Assembly: GCA_014193115.1 (NCBI GenBank)
Contig: BJHQ01000015.1
Coordinates: 1-64,000, forward strand
Length of the DNA: 64,000 nt
DNA from: Planctomycetota bacterium
GTDB taxonomy: Bacteria > Planctomycetota > UBA11346
Direction: 5' to 3'
The notes beneath the pieces were generated by a model that worked only from the letters and a program-made list of their open reading frames with translations, was not told where the DNA came from and made no database searches. Below are positions 1-6,271 of this stretch, piece after piece. Position numbers and translations under genes: made by a program. How positions within the stretch are numbered: position 1 is the stretch's first letter; the number at the start of each line of letters is the position of its first letter.

Positions 1-114
1 CTGGGAGATGCCGTCGGCCAACAGCGTCAACGCCTCAAGGCGCCGCTTCTCCATCGCGGAATGATCCCGCTTGCCGGTCAGTCGGGGGGTCGAACGGCGC
101 TGCTTGGCTGGCAT
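1..114 (-). CDS. Transposase N-terminus, helix-turn-helix (partial)
   Basis: An open frame begins with ATG at 114 and runs off the window after 38 codons. The peptide is basic at first and then reads RRLEALTLLADGISQ, which resembles the first helix-turn-helix of IS630-type transposases and related resolvase-like DNA-binding domains. No catalytic residues are in the window. The assignment rests on this short segment and on the element's position at a TA-rich breakpoint inside another gene. It could instead be the start of an unrelated HTH regulator. Confidence 0.4.
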   Translation of the reverse strand, partial: MPAKQRRSTPRLTGKRDHSAMEKRRLEALTLLADGISQ

Positions 115-149
115 GGCGGGATCATGCCAGGCATCCGGGTGATGTCAAC
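1..149 (-). mobile_element. Left end of an IS630-like insertion sequence
   Basis: The stretch contains the beginning of a transposase reading frame (1-114, minus) plus about 35 bp of leader that abuts the broken 3' end of the HAD gene at 150. The junction lies in a TATATA run; IS630-family elements are known to insert at TA. GC content jumps at the junction, from AT-rich cassette DNA to GC-rich element DNA. The other end of the element is outside the window, so terminal repeats cannot be confirmed. Confidence 0.45.
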
Positions 150-674
150 CTATATATAAATGCTCAGTAATGAATCGCCCACTGCAAATATTGGGGATAT
201 GGAATCTTCCATAATCTGTTTGAAAATAACTGATTTGTTATCAACCGCATCAAATATGATAAAATTTTCATGGGGTACATGAATCATAGTTAATCCAGAT
301 AAAATTTCAGCCCGTGGTGCCGAAGAACATATATAAGATACATTTTTACGCGAATCAATAAATGCCTTAAATCCCGGGATGGATTCAATATTTTCAATGT
401 TTTTCAATCGGTTGGAGTAGTTTTTCAAAATCGAATTTAATTCACCATGAGTTATATCATAGCCAATACACTCAATCAGGATTTCCCTGATTTTCATATC
501 GCGTTTGATCCCAGATCTTTTCATTATGGACTTCAATAATTCAAATTTTTCGATCTTATATTCGCCAAGACATTCCATCAATATCTGGGCCTTATTTCTT
601 ACCGATGCAACTATAGTACCGTCCCAGTCGAAAATCGCCGGACAATTAATTAATTCATCGCTATATTTTTTCAT
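150..674 (-). CDS. HAD-superfamily hydrolase, 3'-truncated integron cassette gene
   Basis: The 174-aa product shows HAD phosphatase motifs: motif I DWDGT near residue 17, a Ser-containing motif II in YICSSAP, a candidate motif III Lys in VIFKQI, and motif IV as GDS near the end. The family normally continues after motif IV with another acidic residue and a final Rossmann strand, but here the protein stops six residues later at IYI. The stop lies in a TATATA sequence next to the IS630-like end, so the insertion probably removed the C-terminus. The gene is strikingly AT-rich against its surroundings. It follows an attC site by about 30 bp, as expected for an integron cassette. Activity is doubtful. 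Confidence 0.7.
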   Translation of the reverse strand: MKKYSDELINCPAIFDWDGTIVASVRNKAQILMECLGEYKIEKFELLKSIMKRSGIKRDMKIREILIECIGYDITHGELNSILKNYSNRLKNIENIESIPGFKAFIDSRKNVSYICSSAPRAEILSGLTMIHVPHENFIIFDAVDNKSVIFKQIMEDSISPIFAVGDSLLSIYI

Positions 675-703
675 ATATTAAATCAGTTTAATTACCGCGA
701 TCT

Positions 704-796
704 GCCCAACGCCAAAGGTCACCGGGCCGGCGGAAGAATCGTTTGCGAAGCAGGATCAGCGTACGTCGCCGGCCCCGGTGCACTGCCGTGTTAGGC
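704..796 (-). other. Integron attC recombination site (59-base element)
   Basis: Read on the minus strand, the site begins with GCCTAAC (790-796, R'') and ends with GTTGGGC (704-710, R'), matching the RYYYAAC and GTTRRRY core consensus. Between them an imperfect palindrome pairs CACCGGGGCCGGCG with CGCCGGCCCGGTG around an unpaired centre. The total length of 93 bp is typical for attC. It starts 14 bp after the stop of the 249-codon ORF and ends about 30 bp before the HAD start codon, which is the normal arrangement between two successive cassettes. No integrase gene is visible. Confidence 0.85.
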
Positions 797-810
797 GAAT
801 TTCCCATCAT

Positions 811-1548
811 TTAAGTTGCCGCAGTTTTCGAAGTGAAAATATCCGAATATATAGATATTATCGCCTTGATTTCGGTGTTAACTATAACCCCTAAGTCCTT
901 CACCTTGTCATTTTTTGGACTCGAATTTTCCGTAAGGTGCAAAATAACGTTAATGCAATCTTGTGCCACTATATTTACATTCTTCGATCTAAATAATTCG
1001 AACCGACTTTCAACGCCCCGATCAATCTCAGGATACAAAACAGCGTTGGTGAGTTTTCCAGATGGGTGAACTGCTTGATCCCTCATGTTATATAACTGCC
1101 GCAACGCACTTCTAATTGACTGAAATGTTTTATTATCTATTTTATAACTATTCCTGAATTGCTCGGCAACCTGAGCGTATCTAGGCGCCTGTCTCATATT
1201 TCCTGGTTTTAAAGTAGAAACTCTATTGAACTGAGTCAATCTAGCATAAAATGCATCTACTGATATTGACAAGCTTATGATAGCAATCATTGATCGTTGA
1301 AAATCGATTTCCAATAACTCAATTGGAACATCGTCCTGATTATCTAAAATGCGTTTCTTGGCCTGCTTCCAGGCGTTTCGGGCAGCCCGAAGTGAATCTA
1401 GCGCTGTCCTAAGCCACACGCCAATTACATCATAATGCAATGACATTGTCGCATGAAGTTTCCTTTGTTCTGAGCCATCAACGGATATTTGCAGATCGCC
1501 AGGCAAGAACCCCGGAGTAACACCCTTGGTGATCAAAATGCCTTTCAT
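811..1548 (-). CDS. HEPN-like protein in an integron gene cassette
   Basis: A 245-aa mostly helical protein of unknown function. I chose ATG at 1548 because the longer frame starts with TTG at 1560, inside the cassette boundary core site GTTGGGC (1555-1561). Near residue 175 the sequence RDQAVH fits the R-x4-H signature of HEPN domains, a fold found in toxin RNases and in defence or abortive-infection proteins; the surrounding helices are compatible. The gene is much more AT-rich than its neighbours and is bounded by an attC site, so it was acquired as a mobile cassette. No antitoxin-like partner is present. The HEPN call is an inference from one motif. Confidence 0.55.
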   Translation of the reverse strand: MKGILITKGVTPGFLPGDLQISVDGSEQRKLHATMSLHYDVIGVWLRTALDSLRAARNAWKQAKKRILDNQDDVPIELLEIDFQRSMIAIISLSISVDAFYARLTQFNRVSTLKPGNMRQAPRYAQVAEQFRNSYKIDNKTFQSIRSALRQLYNMRDQAVHPSGKLTNAVLYPEIDRGVESRFELFRSKNVNIVAQDCINVILHLTENSSPKNDKVKDLGVIVNTEIKAIISIYSDIFTSKTAAT

Positions 1549-1554
1549 GTCTTC

Positions 1555-1561
1555 GCCCAAC
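1555..1561 (-). other. Cassette boundary core site (GTTGGGC)
   Basis: On the minus strand this heptamer matches GTTRRRY and is identical to the R' box of the attC at 704-710. It lies 3 bp after the stop codon of the beta-propeller gene (stop at 1565-1567), exactly where base composition falls from GC-rich to AT-rich. It marks the 5' edge of the first cassette. No second palindrome is visible on the other side, so insertion at a secondary GTT site is possible. Confidence 0.6.
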
Positions 1562-1564
1562 AGC

Positions 1565-2692
1565 TCAATGAGCCGGGGTGGCCGAGGCGCCGCGCAAGGC
1601 CAGGACCACGATGTTCAGCCGGGACTGGCCCCGTTCGGGAAAGGACTCGACCGCGAGCAGGCGGTCGCCGGCAGCATTCCACAGCGGGGCGCTGCCAGAC
1701 ATTTTCAAGGGCTGCGCCGGCTGAGTCCCATCGAGGGCGCAGACCACCAGCCCGGTCTTGGCCGTCACGACCACCAGCGGATGGGTCGGGTGGGGGGCGG
1801 GATCCCGGCCATCGTCAGCGATCACCACCGGAGCCTGGCCCGGGCCGGGGATCCAGATGACCTCGGTGCCTGCCTGCCACCACGGCCCTGACGCTGGCGC
1901 TGGGCCCCGCAGCCGGGTCGCTACCAGCCCACGCCCGCCGGATACCCAGCGCGGCTGGAGGGCACCGGGGATGCGGTCGACGACCTCGGATTTCCAGCGC
2001 ACGACCATTGCCCCGACACCAGCCTTGCCGATCCAGTGGTCGGGTTCGATCACCGGGGTCTCGGTCCACGCCAGACCGGGGCCGTCGGGCTGCGGCTCGG
2101 CGAAGAAACCATCGACGAAATCCTCGCCTTTCGCCTGGTCGGCATCGACCATCCGGACCCGGTCCTCGACCTGGGTGACGATCACCGGGCGGCGGTCGCC
2201 GCCGACCCGTGGACGGTAGCCCCAGCGGTCGATCTCTTTACGCGGAGTGTCGCCGTCTTCGCGCAGTTCGATCAGCTCCAGGCCCTGGCCCGGCGGCACC
2301 ATCGTGCCGTCAGCCAGGCGAATGACATTGGCCGAGGAGCCCAGCAGCAGGTGCTTGTCGTCGAGCCAGCACGGATGCTGGCGATCTTTGGAGCCCGAGG
2401 CGCCGAACACCTCTTGGCGCTTGCGGCCTTCTTCGAGCAGGGCGAAGCCGTTGGCGATGCGGATGGCGATGCGGTCGCCGACCGGTGCCCAGGCCGGCTG
2501 GGGCTCGGCCAGCGGACAATCGAAGGCATAGCGGCGGACTTCGACCAGGTCGCTCGGCACCGCCCGCGGCGCCTGGGCGGTCCCAGCACAGGCGGCGATG
2601 ACCAGCACCGCCAACACGGCTGGAATCGTCGTTGCCAGCGCGGCTGGTCGCAGGATCGGGATCACGGCGGGGGCGGCTCCGGGGACAGCCAT
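1565..2692 (-). CDS. TolB-like beta-propeller lipoprotein
   Basis: The start at 2692 gives a 375-aa protein with a hydrophobic N-terminal segment ending in a lipobox-like IAAC near residue 36, then a secreted domain. Repeated segments such as PAWAPVGDRIAI near the start and APLWNAAGDRLLAV near the end resemble PD40/TolB beta-propeller blades (P-x-W-x-P-x-G-x-x). A role in envelope protein contacts is inferred only. The start overlaps the upstream gene by 31 bp, suggesting translational coupling in the minus-strand operon. A longer frame upstream exists but reads as Arg/Pro-rich shadow sequence of the neighbouring gene. Confidence 0.6.
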   Translation of the reverse strand: MAVPGAAPAVIPILRPAALATTIPAVLAVLVIAACAGTAQAPRAVPSDLVEVRRYAFDCPLAEPQPAWAPVGDRIAIRIANGFALLEEGRKRQEVFGASGSKDRQHPCWLDDKHLLLGSSANVIRLADGTMVPPGQGLELIELREDGDTPRKEIDRWGYRPRVGGDRRPVIVTQVEDRVRMVDADQAKGEDFVDGFFAEPQPDGPGLAWTETPVIEPDHWIGKAGVGAMVVRWKSEVVDRIPGALQPRWVSGGRGLVATRLRGPAPASGPWWQAGTEVIWIPGPGQAPVVIADDGRDPAPHPTHPLVVVTAKTGLVVCALDGTQPAQPLKMSGSAPLWNAAGDRLLAVESFPERGQSRLNIVVLALRGASATPAH

Positions 2693-3480
2693 CCTGCGAC
2701 CTCGACCACCGCCGCGGCATCCTCTGGCGGGGCAACCGGGGCCAGGCGTTTCAGCCGCTGTCCTGCGGATTCGATGCGGAAGGCGCGACCAGCGATGGTG
2801 GCCTCGCGGTCGGTCCAGCGGATCGTCAGGGATTCGCCATGCCGCGGACCGAAGGCATCGACCAGCCGTTCTTCGCCGCGGCTGCCCGGGGTCCAGCACA
2901 GGGCCAAGAGAATTCCTGACAGCCGCAGTTCCCAGGCCGGTTCGCCGGCGATGGTCCGGCGATCTTCGGCAGGTGCGCCCCGTTCGCCGTCGGGATGGAC
3001 CTCGCGGACCACGGTATAGGCAGTCTTCTGGCGACGGACCTGATTCAGCGTGTCCCGGCCGTTCCACGCCACCAGGCGCAGCCGGTCATCGACCAGCAGC
3101 AACGGTGAATCACCGAGCACCACGCCGCCGAGCTCGGCCGGGGCCGGCGGGGTGTAGACCAGGCGGAGCACCCGATTGCCGGCGAACTGCGGATCGGCGG
3201 GCAGCAATCGCGCCCAGAAGCGCTGTCCGCCAACGGTGCCGTGCAGCTCGGCCTGGCCGGCTGGTGCGATCGGCGGGATTGGCGCCGGTTCGGCAGCGGC
3301 GAGTGCAGCGAACAGCAGCCCCAGGAGCGCCAGCAGCAAGCCTGGGAGCGCAGGCTTCAGCCTGCCCAGCACGTCGCGCAGCAGGCTGAAGCCTGCACTC
3401 CCAGGAAGGCTGTTCATCCTGGTTGACGCAGCGGCAAGCCTGGGAGCGCAGGCTTCAGCCTGCCAAAGAGTGTTGTTCAT
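2662..3480 (-). CDS. Secreted protein of unknown function with repeat-expanded N-terminus
   Basis: A 272-aa protein with a hydrophobic signal segment (PGLLLALLGLLFAALAAA) followed by a soluble domain I do not recognise. The ATG at 3480 overlaps the upstream stop as ATGA, the usual junction style of this operon, so I prefer it. That places about 46 residues before the signal segment, and they are largely encoded by three copies of repeat family A (3341-3463); WQAEAC and SAGFSL are its translations. A second ATG at 3417 would shorten the leader. I infer that the repeats landed in the original signal peptide region in frame. Export of the longer form is uncertain. Confidence 0.55.
   Translation of the reverse strand: MNNTLWQAEACAPRLAAASTRMNSLPGSAGFSLLRDVLGRLKPALPGLLLALLGLLFAALAAAEPAPIPPIAPAGQAELHGTVGGQRFWARLLPADPQFAGNRVLRLVYTPPAPAELGGVVLGDSPLLLVDDRLRLVAWNGRDTLNQVRRQKTAYTVVREVHPDGERGAPAEDRRTIAGEPAWELRLSGILLALCWTPGSRGEERLVDAFGPRHGESLTIRWTDREATIAGRAFRIESAGQRLKRLAPVAPPEDAAAVVEVAGWLSPEPPPP
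3341..3463. repeat. Dispersed repeat family A, three copies
   Basis: Copies lie at 3341-3365, 3382-3404 (inverted) and 3439-3463. The core reads CAGGCTTCAGCCTG, a palindrome able to form a hairpin, extended by CTGGGAGCG on one side. Further copies are at 16484-16506 and 48720-48743. All three copies here lie inside the 5' coding part of the gene at 2662-3480. Confidence 0.9.
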
Positions 3481-3974
3481 CGTCTCCCCCGCAGCAGCAG
3501 CGCCAGCAATCCGGTCACCACCAGGCACAGCCCGATATCGTGGCGCCTGGTCTCGCCGGGCGCGCCGGCAGCGATGAAGAACGCAGTTCCGGCCGGATCG
3601 TTCGCCCGGAAATAGACCCGGCCGCCGCCTGCGTCACGCAGCCGTTCTGCGAGAGCCTCGGCTTCGGCCAGCGGCAGCACGGGATCAGCCGCCGGACGCA
3701 GATGTCCGTCGCCGATCCGGGTGGCCGACCAGCTGACCCGGCAGTCCTTCTCCTGGACGGTCCAGGCATAGATCGACTCGACCCGGGCCTGGCCGCCGCC
3801 GGTGGGGAAGACCAGGGCTTCGATCAGATTGGCAGGGGCGGTGTCCATCAGCAGACGGATGTGGATCCAGGGCCAGGCCAGGAACAGACCCACCGAGATC
3901 AGCACGGCAGCGACCACGAACCGCCACGGACCCATGTTCAGACCAGGCCGGTCGGTTGCGATGTACTGCGGCAT
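3477..3974 (-). CDS. Small membrane protein, two predicted TM helices
   Basis: A 165-aa protein with a hydrophobic helix near residues 18-36 and another at the extreme C-terminus (GLCLVVTGLLALLL), separated by a soluble domain of about 100 residues rich in Ala and Gly. The topology fits an inner-membrane protein with a periplasmic loop. I recognise no family. Its stop overlaps the next start as ATGA, so it is co-translated with the secreted protein downstream. An alternative ATG lies at residue 14. Confidence 0.55.
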   Translation of the reverse strand: MPQYIATDRPGLNMGPWRFVVAAVLISVGLFLAWPWIHIRLLMDTAPANLIEALVFPTGGGQARVESIYAWTVQEKDCRVSWSATRIGDGHLRPAADPVLPLAEAEALAERLRDAGGGRVYFRANDPAGTAFFIAAGAPGETRRHDIGLCLVVTGLLALLLRGRR

Positions 3975-4022
3975 GCCGCCACCGGCCGCGCTTCGACCGG
4001 CTTGGCGCTGGCGGCCATGCGC

Positions 4023-4889
4023 TCAGGCGACCAGAGCGTTCAGCGCAGCCACCGGATTGCGCAGCGCGCCAAGTCCCGAGATCGCGCATTCGACGGTTTC
4101 GCCGAGGCGCAGGAAACGCTTGGGGTTGCGCCACACGCCGACCCCGGCCGGGGTGCCGGTGCTGATCAGGTCACCGGGTTGAAGGGTGATCTGGCTGCTG
4201 ATGTAGGCGATCAGCGCCGGCACGCCGTGGATCAGATCGGCGGCCAAAGCATCTTGCAGGGTTTCGCCAGCGATGGTGGTGGTCAGGCGCAGGGCGGTGT
4301 GGTCGGGGACCGCGTCCGCTGTGGTCAGCCATGGTCCGCAGGGGAAGAAGGTGTCGCTGGATTTGGCGCGGAACCACTGGCCGTCGTCCTTCTGCCAGCG
4401 GCGGGCGCTGACATCATTGCCGACCATCCAGCCAGCGACGTAGCGCAAAGCGTCGGCAGCGCCGACCTGCTTCGCCCGCCGACCGATCACCGCCACCAGC
4501 TCGACCTCGTAGTCGGGATTGCATTCGGGATCGGGGACGACGATCGGATCGGTCGCGCCGGCCAGGCTCGACGGGGCCTTGGCGAAGAGCAGCGGCTTGG
4601 CCGGCGGGGCGACGCCCTGCTCGGCGGCATGGCCGTGGTAATTCAGCCCGATGCAGATGATCTTCGACGGATCGGCGATCGGCGGGCCGAGCCGCACCGA
4701 GGCCAGCGGAATGCCCGGGCCGGCATGATGGCCGAGACGTGCGGCGACCTCGCCCAGCCGGCCGTCGGCGAGCAGCTGGCGGAGCGGCGCGTCGATCCCG
4801 ATCTCGTCGAGGGGGATGATCGCGTCGGAGGCTCCGACCAGGGCTCCGGCGCGTTCGCGACCAGGTGGTCCGAAGGAGACCAAGCGCAT
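4023..4889 (-). CDS. Fumarylacetoacetate hydrolase (FAH) family protein
   Basis: A 288-aa protein of the FAH superfamily, which cleaves C-C bonds or decarboxylates 2-keto or 3-keto acids in catabolism of aromatic compounds and sugars. Family hallmarks are visible: IICIGLNYHGHAAE near residue 76, the metal-binding acidic segment NPDYEVELVAVIG near 125, a KSSDTFFPCGPW segment, and GDLISTGTPAGVG near 245. The start at 4889 overlaps the upstream stop as TGATG. Exact substrate cannot be told. Its place behind a heparinase-like lyase hints at degradation of uronate or keto-sugar products, but that is inference. Confidence 0.88.
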   Translation of the reverse strand: MRLVSFGPPGRERAGALVGASDAIIPLDEIGIDAPLRQLLADGRLGEVAARLGHHAGPGIPLASVRLGPPIADPSKIICIGLNYHGHAAEQGVAPPAKPLLFAKAPSSLAGATDPIVVPDPECNPDYEVELVAVIGRRAKQVGAADALRYVAGWMVGNDVSARRWQKDDGQWFRAKSSDTFFPCGPWLTTADAVPDHTALRLTTTIAGETLQDALAADLIHGVPALIAYISSQITLQPGDLISTGTPAGVGVWRNPKRFLRLGETVECAISGLGALRNPVAALNALVA

Positions 4890-5431
4890 CAGGCGCCTTC
4901 TGCAGTGGTGGAAAAATTGGCCTGGCTGACGGCCACGCCCTGGGTGGCGATGATCCCGGCCAGGGCCTTGGCGGTGGCGTGGTCGGGAATGCCGAAGCAC
5001 CACTCGGCGTCCTCGCGCATGGTGACACCGGCCAGGACATGGGCCTGGCCTGGGAACCCGCGCAGCAGCACCTTTTTCATGTGCGACCAGGGCACCGCCT
5101 GGCGCTGGTCGTCAGTATGGCGCATCACGCCCTGGGGCGCGAGCAGCACCTGCCAGCGGGTGCGCTCAGCGGCGCGGCTGCGTTGGTGCTTCACGGTCTG
5201 CCAGATGATGATCGTGGCCCCGACGACGGGGACAGCGACCATCCAGAACAACGGCTGGAGCAGCAGGATCGCAGCGTATTTGAAGAACACGAAGAAGGCG
5301 ATGGCGATGGCGGCGAACAGTCCGCCGAGGCCGGCGCCGTTGCCGGTGGTGGCGCGTGCGATGGCGATGGAGACCACCGCCGGTTCCTCCCAGGTGGTGC
5401 CGCCAGGCGGGATGGAAGATTCGTCGCTCAT
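4889..5431 (-). CDS. Membrane protein of unknown function
   Basis: A 180-aa protein with two or three adjacent hydrophobic helices (about residues 30-85: LGGLFAAIAIAFFVFF, then PLFWMVAVPVVGATIIIW) and a C-terminal cytoplasmic domain of about 95 residues. I do not recognise the family. It overlaps the upstream gene by 4 bp (ATGA) and the downstream FAH gene by one base (TGATG), so it is translated as part of the same operon. Confidence 0.6.
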   Translation of the reverse strand: MSDESSIPPGGTTWEEPAVVSIAIARATTGNGAGLGGLFAAIAIAFFVFFKYAAILLLQPLFWMVAVPVVGATIIIWQTVKHQRSRAAERTRWQVLLAPQGVMRHTDDQRQAVPWSHMKKVLLRGFPGQAHVLAGVTMREDAEWCFGIPDHATAKALAGIIATQGVAVSQANFSTTAEGA

Positions 5432-6195
5432 GCGCGTCCCCAGAGTCCGCTTGGCCGGCCGGGCACCAGCTTGCCGGTCTCATCGACCAGCGGGCAGCGA
5501 TCGGCCAGATCCTCAGAGGAGATCTCGCCGAAATCGATGGTCAGGCGCAGGCCGATGGCGGCCTGGGTCGGCAGCGGCCGGGTGGCGTGATCGAGGATGC
5601 ACGAGCCATGCACGCCCGCCCACAGGTCGCACAGTTTGCGATCGCCGCGGACCAGTTGCAGGTTGCGGGTCCAACCGTGGTCGAACAGGCCAGCCTTCAG
5701 CCTGGCGAAGGTCCGCGGCTGGATCTTGACCTTTTTGAAGTCGGCCTCCATCGGATGCTGGCAGAGGAACCAGGCGAGCAGCCGGGCGATCTGGGCATCG
5801 GTCAATCCTCCCCAATAGCAGGTCTCGTTGTCGACCACCTCGACCCACGGCTGCTTGGCGGATTCCGCCCAGGCGGGCAGGGACTGGCCGGCCACCGGCG
5901 CCGCGCCGCCAGCCGCCGCAAACCACAAGGTTCCGCTGGTGACACCCTCGGTCATCGCCACCCGGCGATCGGCGAGCATCGCCGACAAGGTCACCGCGGT
6001 CGGCGCGCCGCGGCGCACGTTTTCGAGCTGCGACAGCGCGCCGTCGGCCATCAGCCAGCCATTGCGGATGCCGAGCTCCTCGGCGAAGCGCATGGCGGCG
6101 AACGTCGACATGTGGGACACGCCGACCACCCGGCTGCCGCTGCGGGTGTGCTCGGGATAGCCCACCACCGTCTGGGACCAGTTGAGCACGGCCAT
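5428..6195 (-). CDS. Conserved-looking hypothetical protein
   Basis: A 255-aa soluble protein without signal peptide or TM segments. It contains several Trp and Cys residues (for example ETCYWGG near residue 125 and VHGSCILDH near 215) but no catalytic motif I can name. It starts 76 bp after the heparinase-like gene and overlaps the next gene by ATGA, so it belongs to the same minus-strand transcription unit. Function unknown. Confidence 0.55.
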   Translation of the reverse strand: MAVLNWSQTVVGYPEHTRSGSRVVGVSHMSTFAAMRFAEELGIRNGWLMADGALSQLENVRRGAPTAVTLSAMLADRRVAMTEGVTSGTLWFAAAGGAAPVAGQSLPAWAESAKQPWVEVVDNETCYWGGLTDAQIARLLAWFLCQHPMEADFKKVKIQPRTFARLKAGLFDHGWTRNLQLVRGDRKLCDLWAGVHGSCILDHATRPLPTQAAIGLRLTIDFGEISSEDLADRCPLVDETGKLVPGRPSGLWGRA

Positions 6196-6271
6196 GCTGC
6201 GACCCTACGGCTGAACAAGGTTGCGCAAAGGCCAGATGAGGGCGGACAGGGGCGTCCGGTCCAAGGCCCAG

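Noticed and set aside
3423..5729. Long plus-strand open frame (768 codons)
   Set aside because: It is antisense to three well-supported minus-strand genes, including FAH, has Arg/Gly/Asp-rich shadow composition and no recognisable domain.
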